NCBI GenBank assembly: GCA_900539655.1
Contig: UQCR01000019.1
Coordinates: 1-64,000 of the forward strand
Length of the DNA: 64,000 nt
Direction of reading: 5' to 3'
Source: an uncultured Robinsoniella sp.
GTDB lineage: Bacteria; Bacillota; Clostridia; Lachnospirales; Lachnospiraceae
This document shows, in pieces, positions 17,077 to 27,900 of the stretch. Position 1 is the stretch's first letter. Each line of letters starts with the position of its first letter. The translations under genes were made by a program, and so were the position numbers. The notes under the pieces were generated by a model that saw only the letters and a list, made by a program, of their open reading frames with translations, was not told the DNA's origin and did not search any database.

Positions 17077-19078
17077 TTATAAGAAGATCATTTCCGGGTT
17101 ATTTATGGTGTTTGCCGTTGGAATCCTTGCATTGGCTGCTTTTGGAATCTTGGATAAACTGGATAACAAGTACTCCCATTATTCGGTGCAGCCGGTAAAA
17201 GGCGTATTGACAATTGACGGCGACACATTTAAAGATGGGAACTATCTGTGTCCGATTGATGACTGGGAGTTTTATAATAAAACGCTTTACTATGGAGGTA
17301 TTGGTGAACGAAACAACCCGGGATACATATTTATCGGGCAATATTCCGACTATTCTATGCGACAGAAAAATGAAAGTGCGTTTGGGTGTGCCTCTTATCG
17401 CCTGAAGATTGTGAACCTGGGGGAACCGGTGATTTTAAGCATGGAGGTGCCGGAGCTTTTTTGCGCTTCCCGCATTTATATTAATGGGAAACTGGCAGCA
17501 GAGCTTGGAGACTTGGAGAAGGACACTTACCATGGAGTGATACAGAATCAGGTGGTCAGTTTTGAAGCAGAGAAAGAAACGGAAATGGTATTTGAAATCA
17601 CCAATTACGAGCACTATTACAGCGGCATGTTTTATCCGGTGATTCTGGGACAGACCAGGGTGGTAACCGGGATAATCTTTACACGCCTGATTGTATATGG
17701 AATTCTGTGCATCTCGGCGGTTACAATGGCTCTTTTCTCTCTGGTGATATGGAAAAATGGTAATAAGAAAATATATATTCTGTATGGCGTATTATGCCTG
17801 GCATATGGGCTGCATGTAAGTTATCCGTTTGTGCGATGGCTTGGGATTCCCGATGTGAACTTCCTTTATGCGCTGGAAGACTGCAGCGAATATATCATGA
17901 TCGCATGTGCAGCGGCAGTTAGTGCCTTAATAGCCGGAGATGACAAAAAGGATTATTTCAGGAAGGGCATGGTGCCCTTATGCATTGGAATATGCCTTTT
18001 TGCCTTTTTTGTACCTTTATTTATTTTGACGAAAGCGCCGGGGTTAAATGGTATTTACGGCGGTATTATAGATGGTTACCAGATTTTTATCGGCTGCTAT
18101 ATGCTGTTGATGGCATTTAAAGCAGTTTTGGCGGGAAAACGGGGATCGTATCTTATGCTTTCCGGAAATGTGATATATGGAATCGGTATTCTATGGGATG
18201 TATTTACCAGCAATCTGTTTGAACCGGTACGGGGAGCATGGCCGAAGGAGTATGCGGGGTTCTGCCTGATTCTGGTATTTTCTGTTATGCTTCAGTTTTA
18301 TATCCGTGAAATACAGGAAGAAAACGAAAGGCTCACCAGTCATCTGGAACAGGAGGTAAATGTGCGTACACAGGAGTTGACCGGACTTCTGAAAGAGAGA
18401 AAAAAACTGCTCCAAGAGGTGGCACATGACCTGAAGGCTCCGGTTTCTTCCATCCAGACTTTTATTGAATTTATGAAAATCGGAAATGTGCGGATAGATG
18501 ATGAGACACGGGCATATCTTACTGCGATTGAACAAAAATCAGAAGAGGTGCAAAGCAGGGTGGCGAATCTTCAGGAACTTTCTGTGGATGACCGGATTTT
18601 ATTCAAGAAAAAGAGGCAAAGCCTCAATGATTTTCTGCAGGAACTTTATGATAACCATCTCCCGGATGCCCAGGCATACGGCATATATTTTCATATCAGC
18701 CTACCGAATCAAAAAGTATACATGGACCTGGATGAGAATCTGATGGCAAGGGCGCTTGGAAATATTATTTACAATGCTTTTGATTTCACGCCATTTGAGG
18801 GGAAAATTTATCTTCGGATGGATATTAAGAAAGAAATACGGATTACCATAAGTGACAGCGGAAAGGGGATTGGGAAAGAGGACCTGCCCCACATTTTTGA
18901 AGCAAATTATTCAAGGAGGGCTCCGGGTGAACCCAGGGGAAGGGGATTGGGACTGCATATTGCGAAGACCATTATCGACGGTCATGGCGGGTGGATTCAA
19001 GCGGAATCAGAACCGGGAAAAGGTACCGTGTTCTCTATTTATTTTGATGTAAGACAAAGGAGCAAAAGTCATGAGTGA
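17036..19078 (+). CDS. Sensor histidine kinase with 7TMR-DISM-like input domain
   Basis: The 680-residue protein has an N-terminal membrane helix, then an extracellular beta-rich domain of about 170 residues (SRIYINGKLAAELG). About seven membrane helices (200-420) and a short coiled coil follow. The kinase core has the H-box EVAHDLKAPVSS (His near 463) and ATPase boxes (ISDSGKGIGKED, GRGLGLHIAK). The layout recalls 7TMR-DISM receptors, which often sense carbohydrates or envelope ligands. The start is TTG 17036, with AGGGAGG at 17017-17023; an internal ATG 17105 is possible. It is paired with the response regulator it overlaps. Confidence 0.88.
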   Translation: MKQYGDEDISSIHNYKKIISGLFMVFAVGILALAAFGILDKLDNKYSHYSVQPVKGVLTIDGDTFKDGNYLCPIDDWEFYNKTLYYGGIGERNNPGYIFIGQYSDYSMRQKNESAFGCASYRLKIVNLGEPVILSMEVPELFCASRIYINGKLAAELGDLEKDTYHGVIQNQVVSFEAEKETEMVFEITNYEHYYSGMFYPVILGQTRVVTGIIFTRLIVYGILCISAVTMALFSLVIWKNGNKKIYILYGVLCLAYGLHVSYPFVRWLGIPDVNFLYALEDCSEYIMIACAAAVSALIAGDDKKDYFRKGMVPLCIGICLFAFFVPLFILTKAPGLNGIYGGIIDGYQIFIGCYMLLMAFKAVLAGKRGSYLMLSGNVIYGIGILWDVFTSNLFEPVRGAWPKEYAGFCLILVFSVMLQFYIREIQEENERLTSHLEQEVNVRTQELTGLLKERKKLLQEVAHDLKAPVSSIQTFIEFMKIGNVRIDDETRAYLTAIEQKSEEVQSRVANLQELSVDDRILFKKKRQSLNDFLQELYDNHLPDAQAYGIYFHISLPNQKVYMDLDENLMARALGNIIYNAFDFTPFEGKIYLRMDIKKEIRITISDSGKGIGKEDLPHIFEANYSRRAPGEPRGRGLGLHIAKTIIDGHGGWIQAESEPGKGTVFSIYFDVRQRSKSHE

Positions 19079-19092
19079 TCATGGCTTTTTTT
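19064..19092 (+). terminator. Terminator overlapping the kinase stop codon
   Basis: AAAAGTCATG pairs with CATGGCTTTT around AGTGAT, followed by a T run. The stem includes the last codons of the kinase. Confidence 0.8.
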
Positions 19093-19097
19093 AATTC

Positions 19098-19129
19098 CTT
19101 ATAGATTTCTTATAATTGGGTTGTATGAT
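19098..19129 (+). promoter_or_regulatory. Activator-type promoter of the peptide-resistance transporter
   Basis: CTTATA is repeated at 19098-19103 and 19109-19114, exactly 11 bases (one helical turn) apart, as OmpR-family regulators prefer. A -10 TATGAT follows at 19124-19129. The -35 position is poor and falls between the repeats, as expected for activator-dependent transcription. Confidence 0.55.
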
Positions 19130-19194
19130 ACCAGTATCAACAGAAGGAGAGGAAGCTGTATTGCAGATAGCTGCAAGCGGCGACAGGTGTTAAA

Positions 19195-19902
19195 ATGAAT
19201 ATTATTTTAGGAACCAATCATTTATGTAAAAACTTTGGAACACAAAAAGCGGTAAAAGGTGTTTCTTTAAAAATCCCCGAACATTCGGTATATGGACTGC
19301 TGGGGGCAAATGGGGCAGGAAAATCTACGATTTTAAAAATGCTGACAGGAATGCTTCACCCTACTGCGGGAGAAATATTTTTTGAAGGCCACCAGTGGCA
19401 GAGAAAAGACCTTGCCAGTATTGGAGCGCTCATTGAAGCGGTACCTCTTTATGACAATCTGACGGCAAGAGAAAATCTAAAGGTCAGAACAACCGCACTA
19501 CAGATCCCGGAGAAAAGGATTGAGGAAGTACTGCAGACCGTAGAATTAACCAATACGGGAAAGAAAAAGGCAGGACAGTTTTCCATGGGTATGAAACAGC
19601 GTCTGGGTATCGCCATTGCCCTCTTAAATCACCCGAAACTTCTGATACTGGATGAGCCTACCAACGGACTGGATCCTTTTGGAATCCAGGAACTGCGGGA
19701 ACTGATCTGCTCCTTTCCTAAAAAGGGAATAACCGTTATCATATCAAGCCATATTCTCAGTGAGGTTAACCAGATGGCGGATTATGTGGGGATCATTTCA
19801 GGCGGCATCCTGGGATATCAGGGTAAATTCAACAAGGAAGATGACCTGGAAGCATTATTTATGGAAGTAGCGGGAAAATACCGCAGAGAGGGGGAAATCT
19901 GA
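19195..19902 (+). CDS. Lantibiotic-immunity-type ABC transporter ATP-binding protein
   Basis: The 235-residue ATPase has a Walker A LLGANGAGKST near residue 33, a signature FSMGMKQRLG and a Walker B LLILDEPTNGLDP. It belongs to the BcrA/NukF/CprA-like group that powers removal of lantibiotics or cationic peptides from the membrane. It is the first gene of a three-gene set whose stop and start codons overlap by one base (TGATG at 19900). Confidence 0.93.
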   Translation: MNIILGTNHLCKNFGTQKAVKGVSLKIPEHSVYGLLGANGAGKSTILKMLTGMLHPTAGEIFFEGHQWQRKDLASIGALIEAVPLYDNLTARENLKVRTTALQIPEKRIEEVLQTVELTNTGKKKAGQFSMGMKQRLGIAIALLNHPKLLILDEPTNGLDPFGIQELRELICSFPKKGITVIISSHILSEVNQMADYVGIISGGILGYQGKFNKEDDLEALFMEVAGKYRREGEI

Positions 19903-20657
19903 TGTATCAATGCATTGTTTCAGAAAGAATAAAAATAAGGCATACATTCCTGAAAATATTGTGCTATGCAGCACCCCTTGCAACTTCTTTGATTTCCCTG
20001 TTCCTTGCTTCTAATTATGCACAGGTAGACAATTTTAACTGGTGGTATGGAATGATTATGCCTGGAATGCTCACCATTGCCTGTACATTAAGTGCTGGAA
20101 TTGACAAGAAGCTAAAGGACCAGGCGGTGTTGGTTATGCCAATTAAAATGAAACGTATATGGTATGCCAAGACTGCCGTTATGGCGGAACGTTTTGCTAT
20201 TTCCTGTCTGTTCATTCTAATCGTTTCATTTGTGGAAGGAATATTATTTCGGGATACCAACTATCCCCTTGTATCCAATACTTCTATGCTGGCTGGAACG
20301 GTGCTGATGATCATTACTTCTCTGTGGCAGATTCCCCTGTGTATGTTTCTGGGTTATAAGATTGGGATTTTCCCAACTTTCATCATTAATCTGGCAGCAT
20401 ATATTGTCTTCAGTGCAACGGTATCACTAAGCAGCTGGTGGATAGCAGTCCCTTACGCTTATACGTCCAGAATGATGATCCCGGCAATTGGCATCCTGCC
20501 AAACGGTCTGATGGCAGAACCCGGGAACTTCACCTTTACACCGGAGCTGCTTTCAAAGGGCGTGTACCTGCCGGGAATCATATTATCGATACTGCTGTTT
20601 GCCGTGATTACGTACCTCACAGGCAGATGGTATGAAAACAGGGAGGCACAGAATTAA
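19902..20657 (+). CDS. Lantibiotic-immunity ABC transporter permease, MutE/EpiE type
   Basis: The 251-residue permease has about six membrane helices, beginning LCYAAPLATSLISLFL. Position and length match the first permease of LanFEG/CprABC systems. It is translationally coupled to the genes on both sides by 1-base overlaps. With the ATPase and second permease it should form one exporter in the cell membrane. The exact peptide substrate is not visible; no lantibiotic biosynthesis gene is in the window, so it probably gives resistance rather than self-immunity. Confidence 0.88.
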   Translation: MYQCIVSERIKIRHTFLKILCYAAPLATSLISLFLASNYAQVDNFNWWYGMIMPGMLTIACTLSAGIDKKLKDQAVLVMPIKMKRIWYAKTAVMAERFAISCLFILIVSFVEGILFRDTNYPLVSNTSMLAGTVLMIITSLWQIPLCMFLGYKIGIFPTFIINLAAYIVFSATVSLSSWWIAVPYAYTSRMMIPAIGILPNGLMAEPGNFTFTPELLSKGVYLPGIILSILLFAVITYLTGRWYENREAQN

Positions 20658-21403
20658 TGAGGAGTTTATGGTATTTGTTAAAGGCTGATTTTATTAAGAT
20701 GAAACATACTGCATTTTATCCGGTTCATATTCTGGTACCGCTGCTTGGCAATGTCCTTTTTCTGGCATACTTTATGATATCACCCTGGGAGCCGTCAGGG
20801 AAGATACAGGCTTATTTAGAAGTAGTGGCAATCGCATTTCCTCTGATCGGGGCTGTGGTAACTGCCATGGCGGCAGAGCAGGAGGCGATGGCGGAAGGAT
20901 TTAAAGAAATGCTTTCACAGCAGTATCCAAGATGGGAAGTCTGGTTCAGCAAATTCCTCATGCTTTTTTTAACTGGACTGGCGGCAGATATTTTTGCAAT
21001 CTTTACCTTCTGGCTGGGATTCCGTTTTCTGGTGGGAGGCAGTGAGGCAGCATTTTCAATCTTTGCAGGAGCTGCATTAATCATCATTTTTTGCCAGATC
21101 ATCATGTATACAGTTCATCTTATGGTTGGAATCCGTTTTGGCAGAGGGGCACTGATGGGGCTGGCTGTGGTGGAATGCCTTGTGACAGCGTTGATGCTCA
21201 CCGGGCTGGGGGAAGGACTATGGATGTTCTTACCTTGCGCCTGGGGTGCCAGGCTGTGTGATTATTTTATGTTATATTTTCAAAAAGGGCTGTTTTTTAA
21301 TCAGGTGGGACCATATACGGCAGCGGGGATTCTGGGGGCAACATTAATTGTATTCTTGCTGTATCTGATTTGGAGCGGACGGTTTGAAGGGAGGAGAAAT
21401 TAA
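20657..21403 (+). CDS. Lantibiotic-immunity ABC transporter permease, MutG type
   Basis: The 248-residue second permease has six predicted helices (FYPVHILVPLLGNVLFLAYF near the start). It has the MutG-type opening LLKADFIKMKHTAFY and the central E-rich loop (MAAEQEAMAEGFKEML). It completes the LanF-LanE-LanG order. It is separated by 210 bases without a visible gene from its probable regulator pair downstream. Confidence 0.88.
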   Translation: MRSLWYLLKADFIKMKHTAFYPVHILVPLLGNVLFLAYFMISPWEPSGKIQAYLEVVAIAFPLIGAVVTAMAAEQEAMAEGFKEMLSQQYPRWEVWFSKFLMLFLTGLAADIFAIFTFWLGFRFLVGGSEAAFSIFAGAALIIIFCQIIMYTVHLMVGIRFGRGALMGLAVVECLVTALMLTGLGEGLWMFLPCAWGARLCDYFMLYFQKGLFFNQVGPYTAAGILGATLIVFLLYLIWSGRFEGRRN

Positions 21404-21613
21404 AAACAGCAGCAATTAGCTGTCTGATCATAGGGATTTATGCCAGCCGCAAGTATCCGGTATTTTTCAACATTCTGGATTTTGCGGCATTTTTGTGTTA
21501 GACTTAGCAGGAAAGCAATAAACAGACGGAACACGGGCCGTGATGCTCTTGATGGCAGCGTTCTGTCCTAAGCGAGAAAGCTAGATTAGTATGAATTAGA
21601 AAAAGGAGTAGGC

Positions 21614-22276
21614 ATGGCAGAAATATTAGCAGTGGATGACGAAAAAGGAATCCTCATGATTATTAAAAGCGCGCTGGAAAAATCCGGACACCACGTTACG
21701 GTATATGATAGTGCTGATGAAGTATTGAAAATAAAGAAATTTAACTGTGATTTGATATTGCTGGATGTAATGATGCCGGGTACAGATGGGTTTACTCTTT
21801 GCAGGGAGATTCGGGACAAGGTGGATTGTCCGATTTTATTTCTGACGGCTAAGACAATGGAGTCGGACCTCATGACCGGGCTTAGCATCGGAGGAGATGA
21901 TTATATAACGAAACCTTTTGGTATCGGGGAACTGCGGGCAAGGGTGGAAGCACATCTGAGAAGGGAACACAGGCAGAAGAAAAATGCTTTTCACCTGTCC
22001 GGGCTGACTTTTCAGCTAAAGGCAAAAGAAGTATGGTTTCAGGATAACCAGATTCCGTTTACAAAAAGTGAATATGAGATCAGTGAATACCTGGCATTGA
22101 ACCACGGACAGGTTTTTTCAAAAGAGCGGATTTACGAAGCGGTCTTTGGTTACGATAAAGAAAGCGACATTGCAGTAATTGTGGAACATATTAAAAATAT
22201 CAGAAGCAAGCTGTCTAAATATGAATGCAGTCCAATTGAAACTGTGTGGGGCGTGGGATATAAATGGAGAGATTAA
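21614..22276 (+). CDS. OmpR-family response regulator of the peptide-resistance locus
   Basis: The 220-residue protein has a receiver domain (DLILLDVMMPGTDG, YITKPFG) and a winged-helix output domain ending TVWGVGYKW. AAAGGAG precedes ATG 21614. It overlaps the kinase by 13 bases. By analogy with CprR/NsrR-type systems it probably activates the transporter genes through the 11-bp repeats at 19098. Confidence 0.92.
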   Translation: MAEILAVDDEKGILMIIKSALEKSGHHVTVYDSADEVLKIKKFNCDLILLDVMMPGTDGFTLCREIRDKVDCPILFLTAKTMESDLMTGLSIGGDDYITKPFGIGELRARVEAHLRREHRQKKNAFHLSGLTFQLKAKEVWFQDNQIPFTKSEYEISEYLALNHGQVFSKERIYEAVFGYDKESDIAVIVEHIKNIRSKLSKYECSPIETVWGVGYKWRD

Positions 22277-23619
22277 AAAAGAAGAAGACGATAACCGGTA
22301 TATTTACAAGATATGTGGTTTTTCTCGGGATAGGGATTCTGGCGGCAGCCGGAATTGTAATGCTGGTTCTGCAGGCCTTGGCATACAGCGGCAGTGTACT
22401 CCCGGCAAACTATTATGAACGCCAGATTGAAAGCGCAAGGGAACAGATTGCAGAGAGTGAGAATGTATCGTCTCTGATTCCGCGGGGATGCCTGTATGGC
22501 ATTTATGATGAGGCCGGCGTTTTCACTGAGGGCAACATAGAGGAAAATCTAAGGGATCCGGCTTATCACAACGCCGTAAATGGAGCAAATACAGTTCGGG
22601 ATTATTTTATAAAAACGGTGCCTGTGGTCGGAGGAAGCTGTGTTATCTTGTATAAAATTTCCATGAGCTTTACTAATCCTGCGCTTCAGAAATACCTTCC
22701 GAATCCACTGGTATGTCTCGCAGTTATTTTTATACTGCTGACGCTGGGGATTATTATCTGGCTGTCCAGGCGGTTTGGAAAATTTTTGTCCAGGGAAATT
22801 GCCGTACTTGAGCGGACTACAGAAAATATTCGGATGGAAGAACTGAATTTTGAAATGGAGAGTTCTGATATCATGGAAATCAGCAATGTACTGGACTCTT
22901 TTGGAAAACTGCGTCAAAATCTGAAGCATTCCCTGGAACAGCAGTGGAAATTGGAAGAGGGCAGAAGAGACCAGGTGGCGGCACTCAGCCACGACTTAAA
23001 GACGCCGCTCACGATCTTGCGGGGAAATGCAGAACTTTTATCGGAGACAGGCCTGGATGAGGAGCAGCAGATGTACAGTGATAATATCCTGAACAGTGCC
23101 GCAGATATGCAGGACTATATCCGGATGCTGCTGGATATTAACAGTGCCCATAAGGTATTTGAAATTCTTCCAAAAAAGACCAATCCCCAGGTTTTGATAG
23201 AAGAAATAACTGCAAAGGTAAAAATTCTGGTTTTGGAAAAATCAATAGGTCTGGATGTGGATTTTGAGGGTCTTCCAGGGGAAATTACGCTGGATGAATG
23301 TGCTTTTAACAGGGCAGTTATGAATGCTGTTACCAATGCTCTGGAATATACGCCCGTTTCAGGGAAAATACAAATCAGTGCCTGTGAAGAAGATGGGCAT
23401 CTGGCTGTCTGCGTTGAGGATTCCGGCAGAGGATTCTCAGATGAGGAAACCAAACGGGCTTTTGAACAATTTTACCAGGGAGATAAAAGCAGAAATTCAA
23501 AGCTTCATTATGGGATGGGGCTCTTCATTGCAAAAAGCGTAACAGAGGCACACGGAGGGTGGATTGAGCTAGGGAGATCACCGGAACTTGGGGGCGCCAG
23601 AGTGAGAATGGTTTTCTGA
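22264..23619 (+). CDS. Sensor histidine kinase of the peptide-resistance locus
   Basis: The 451-residue kinase has two membrane helices (about 15-37 and 150-170) flanking an extracellular loop of about 110 residues, then a HAMP-like linker. The H-box is ALSHDLKTPLTILRGN (His near 243), with N box NAVTNALEYTP and G boxes EDSGRGFSDEE and GMGLFIAK. The modest sensor loop fits the LanK/CprK-type kinases that detect antimicrobial peptides. It lies directly after its response regulator. Confidence 0.9.
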   Translation: MERLKKKKTITGIFTRYVVFLGIGILAAAGIVMLVLQALAYSGSVLPANYYERQIESAREQIAESENVSSLIPRGCLYGIYDEAGVFTEGNIEENLRDPAYHNAVNGANTVRDYFIKTVPVVGGSCVILYKISMSFTNPALQKYLPNPLVCLAVIFILLTLGIIIWLSRRFGKFLSREIAVLERTTENIRMEELNFEMESSDIMEISNVLDSFGKLRQNLKHSLEQQWKLEEGRRDQVAALSHDLKTPLTILRGNAELLSETGLDEEQQMYSDNILNSAADMQDYIRMLLDINSAHKVFEILPKKTNPQVLIEEITAKVKILVLEKSIGLDVDFEGLPGEITLDECAFNRAVMNAVTNALEYTPVSGKIQISACEEDGHLAVCVEDSGRGFSDEETKRAFEQFYQGDKSRNSKLHYGMGLFIAKSVTEAHGGWIELGRSPELGGARVRMVF

Positions 23620-23725
23620 GTTGCCTTGAATGGTAAGCTAATTGCAATCTAATGGCAATCTATTATTTTGACTTTTGATGGACGCAGAAGTATAATAACG
23701 AGCATAAGAAAAAGGAGGGCTACGG

Positions 23726-24946
23726 ATGCGTATATTACACACTGCAGATTGGCATCTGGGTAAAAATCTGGAGGGCAGAAGCAGGCTGGATGAACAGGAA
23801 TTGTTCCTGGAAGATTTTGTGAACATTGTGGAAGAAAATAACCCGGATCTTGTATTTATTGCAGGAGACATCTATGACTCGGCAAATCCGTCCGCCCGTG
23901 CGGAGAAGCTTTTTTACGATACCCTAAAAAAGATATCGGGTCAGGGAAAAAGAATAACGGTGGTCATCGCAGGAAACCATGACAATCCCCAGAGGCTGGT
24001 AGCTGCCACGCCCCTGGCAATGGATCATGGAATTATTATGGTAGGAACACCTAAAACGGTAATTCCTCCGGGGCGGTATGGACAACATCATGTGACAGAT
24101 TCCAAAGAGGGGTATATTGAGATGGATATGGGATCGGAAAAGGCTGTTATTCTGACTATTCCATTTCCAAGTGAAAAGAGATTAAATGAAGTGCTCTATG
24201 GTGATATGGATACGGACGAAGAGCGGCTGCTTACCTATGGGGAGCGGATGAAGCAGCTTTTTACCTCTCTGGAGGGGCATTTCCGGGAAGATACGGTAAA
24301 TCTCATCGTATCTCATTTATTTGTCATGAACAGTGTGGAAGGCGGTTCAGAGAGAAGTATCCAACTGGGGGGCAGCTATATCGTAGGTGGAGATATTTTC
24401 CCTGAAAAAGCACAGTATATTGCCCTGGGGCATATTCACAAGCCCCAGGTAGTTCCGGGTAATCATATTGCACGTTACAGCGGGGCGCCTTTACAGTATC
24501 ACAGAGGAGAAGAGGCATATCAAAAACAGGTGCTTCTTGTGGAAGTCAGTGCGGGGAAAGAGGCAGAGATTACATCTATCCCCTTGAGACAATATAAGCC
24601 AATTGAGGTATGGCGCTGCAAAAGTGTCACAGATGCAATTAACATGTGCCAGGAAAATGCAGGGAAAGTATGCTGGGTATATCTGGAGATTGAGACAGGA
24701 CGTGCAATTCTGGAAGATGAGATCAAGCAGATGAAATTATTAAAAGAAGATATCCTGGAAATTCATCCGATCTTCCCGGAGATGCAGCGGGAAGAAGGGG
24801 CAGAACGGTATCTGGAACGGCCCTTTCATGAGTTGTTCCAGGAATTCTACCTCCATGAACGGGGAGTGCCGGTTCCGGAGGAAACCATGAAGGTATTATT
24901 AGGGTTACTGGGAAAGGATGTGGAACATGAGACCGATCAGACTTAA
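23726..24946 (+). CDS. sbcD: DNA repair exonuclease subunit SbcD
   Basis: The 406-residue calcineurin-like nuclease has MRILHTADWHLGK (D, H), FIAGDIYD, VIAGNHDNPQR, IVSHLF and ALGHIHKPQ, the five metal-binding motifs of Mre11/SbcD. With SbcC it cuts hairpins and DNA ends. AAAGGAGG precedes ATG 23726. The 3' end overlaps sbcC by 20 bases. Confidence 0.96.
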   Translation: MRILHTADWHLGKNLEGRSRLDEQELFLEDFVNIVEENNPDLVFIAGDIYDSANPSARAEKLFYDTLKKISGQGKRITVVIAGNHDNPQRLVAATPLAMDHGIIMVGTPKTVIPPGRYGQHHVTDSKEGYIEMDMGSEKAVILTIPFPSEKRLNEVLYGDMDTDEERLLTYGERMKQLFTSLEGHFREDTVNLIVSHLFVMNSVEGGSERSIQLGGSYIVGGDIFPEKAQYIALGHIHKPQVVPGNHIARYSGAPLQYHRGEEAYQKQVLLVEVSAGKEAEITSIPLRQYKPIEVWRCKSVTDAINMCQENAGKVCWVYLEIETGRAILEDEIKQMKLLKEDILEIHPIFPEMQREEGAERYLERPFHELFQEFYLHERGVPVPEETMKVLLGLLGKDVEHETDQT

Positions 24947-27900
24947 GATACGGGGGCTGAACAGCTTTGTGGAAGAGCAGTCCATAGATTTTACAGAGTT
25001 ATGCAAACGTGGATTCTTTGGTATCTTCGGTCCCACGGGAAGCGGAAAATCCACCATACTGGATGGGATGATTATGGCATTATACGGTATAAAGGCCATG
25101 TCCCGGGGAACGAATGAATTCATCAACAAGAACTGCCAGAGCGCTGGCGTGAGTTATGAATTCCAGGTTACCGGAACCAAGGCAAAGCGCTATCGGGTGG
25201 AACGGGAATTTAAACTGACTGCTCAGGGAACGAAAGCCGGGAAGTGTAAACTGGTGGATGTGACAGAGGAAGAAGTTATTTTAGAGGATACCGTCAGAGG
25301 GGTAGACCGTGCCTGTGCGGATATTATCGGTCTGACTGCAGATGATTTTATGCGGACGGTGGTATTGCCCCAGGGAAAATTCAGTGAATTTTTAAAGGTC
25401 AGCGGAAAGGATCGGAGAGAAATTCTGGAACGCCTGTTCCGACTGGAAGAATACGGTAAAGGACTGGAAGAAAAGCTAAACGGTGCCTTAAATGATGAGA
25501 AGGCAAAGCGGATGAATATTCAGGGACAGATGGAAGCCTATGCCCTTGCCAGCGAAGAATTGCTAGAGCAGCTCATCAAGCAGCGGGAAGAGGGAAAGCA
25601 GCTTCTGACCCAGACGGAAAAAGAATTCCAGGAAACAAAAGAAAAATACAAGGATTATCAAACTGTCCAGCTTTTAATGAAAGAACGAGATGAACAGGAA
25701 CAGAGGCTTGGAGAACTGACGAAACAGTCAGAAGAAATAGAGCGGATGAAAGAAAGGCGGGAAGCAGCAGTCAGAGCTGATGGGATAGCGCCCATGCTGG
25801 CATCCTATGAAGAACTGGTAAACCAGGAAAAGATGCTGGAGGATCAGATCCGGGAATGGGTGAATCGTCTGGAAGATGCCAATAGGGGGAAACAGGAGAA
25901 GGAAGCTTCTTTTCAAAAGATTGCAAGGAAGAGAGAGGAAGAGGAAAATGGTATCCGCCTGAAGCTGCAAAGTGCCAAAGAGGCATGGGAACAGTGGAAG
26001 GAACTCCCCGGATTGGAGGATAAGCAGCAGGAGCTGCAAAAGGAGCTCTCTAATCAGCAGGAACAGTTTCACCTTCTGGAAAAGAAACAGGAGCTTTTGA
26101 TACAGGAAGAGAAAGAAGAAAGCCAGAACATCCAGGCACTGGAAAAAAGTCTTCAGGAATTAAAAATATCTGGCACCTACCGGGATCAGATAGAGCGTGG
26201 CATACATCAAAGCGAATCTGTATATAAATCAAAAGAGGACCTGGACAATCTGAAAAAGAAGCAAAAAGCAGGGATAAAAGAGTTTGAAAAAGAGGAAGCT
26301 ACTGCAAAGAAAATGATCGGAGCGTTGGCGGAAAAAGAAAAGGAAAGACAGCAGATTGCAGAAAAGCTTTTGAAATTAAAAGAAGATATCAGGGAAAAAC
26401 AGATATTGCTTCTTCGCAAGGAACTGCAGGAAGGAACTCCTTGCCCGGTATGCGGTGCGATTCATCATGAGTGTGAAAAAGACACCGGACCAAAAGCAGG
26501 GCTTGTGTATGGAGAAGAGAACCGGGTTGAACCTCTGGAGGAAATGCTGGAAAAATGCAATGCTGAAATCCAAAAGCTGGAGCGGAAAAAGGACAGTCAG
26601 ACAGGCATTTTAAATCTTCTGTCCCGCAGTCTTAGAGAATTACAGGAAGAAACGGAAAAGGCAGCAAAAAGCTGGGAAGCTCAGAATGCATTATTACTGG
26701 AGTTACAGGAACAAACGGAAGTTCTGGATTTTATAGAAGAAAAGAAACGCTTACAGAAGCTTGAAAAAGACAGGGAAGAAAAAGAAGAACAGCTTTTGGC
26801 AGCACGAAAGTCACTGAGCCGCAGCCAGGATCTGCTGAAGAAAATCCAGGCAAATATCTATACGGCGAAAGAGGCTGCAAATAAAATACAGCTGAATTTG
26901 GCGCCTCTTGAGAGCAGCATTCACGAGAAAAAAAGGCTGGTTGCAGAAAAAATAGGAGATGACAGGAATCCAAAAACCTGTGTTGGAATACTGGAAAAAG
27001 ACCTGGCCTTTCTATTGGAAAGCTATGAAACCTCCAGGCAGGAATTTAAACAGGCGGCGGAAGAAAGCCAGGTGGTACGGCAGCAGTCAGACCAATTGAA
27101 GGGTCAGCTTGAAGGAAATAAAAATGCCCGATTGAAATCAGAGGAAAGACTGAAGCAGGAAATGATGCGTCTGGAATTTGAAGATATAGAAGAGGTCAGA
27201 AATGCTGTTCTAGACAATGAGCAGTATCAGGAACTGAAAAACGCCATTGAAAATTATTACAATGAAATAAGGGAGTGTTCTTCCAAGATAAAGGAAACCG
27301 GAGAGAAACTGAATGGAAGAGCTGTATCAGAGGCGGAAACAAAAGAGTTAAATGCCAGATGCCAGGAGCTTGAGGCTTCCCTTAACAAACAAAAAGAGCA
27401 GCTGGGTGAATGTAAGCAGAAAGTGAAAAGCATTAAAGGCAACCTGGTGAAGAAGGAAAAGCTCCGGGGAGAACTGGATGCCGTAGAGCACCAGATCGGA
27501 ATTCTGGAAGACTTAAAGGGGGTCAGCCGGGGAAAAAGGTTTGTAGAGTATATGGCTGCTGAGCGGCTCAAGTATATCTCTAGAAGTGCATCCAGGCGGC
27601 TCTCAGAAATTACAAACGGCAGTTATGAGCTGGAAACGAACCAGGAAGGAGAATTCGTAATCCGTGATAATAAGAACGGCGGGGTTCTAAGAGCACCGGC
27701 AACGCTTTCCGGAGGAGAGACATTTGTAACATCCCTGGCGCTGGCATTGTCCTTGTCTGAAGAAATCCAGCTTAAGGGAACCGCACCGCTGGAACTGTTT
27801 TTCCTGGATGAAGGTTTTGGCTCTCTGGACGAAAATCTCCTGGATGTAGTTATGACATCACTGGAACGGATCCATAACGAACATCTGAAAGTAGGAATTA

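Noticed and set aside
21404..21613. Possible small gene between the MutG-type permease and the response regulator
   Set aside because: No frame combines a start with a ribosome site and plausible length; it is treated as a promoter region.
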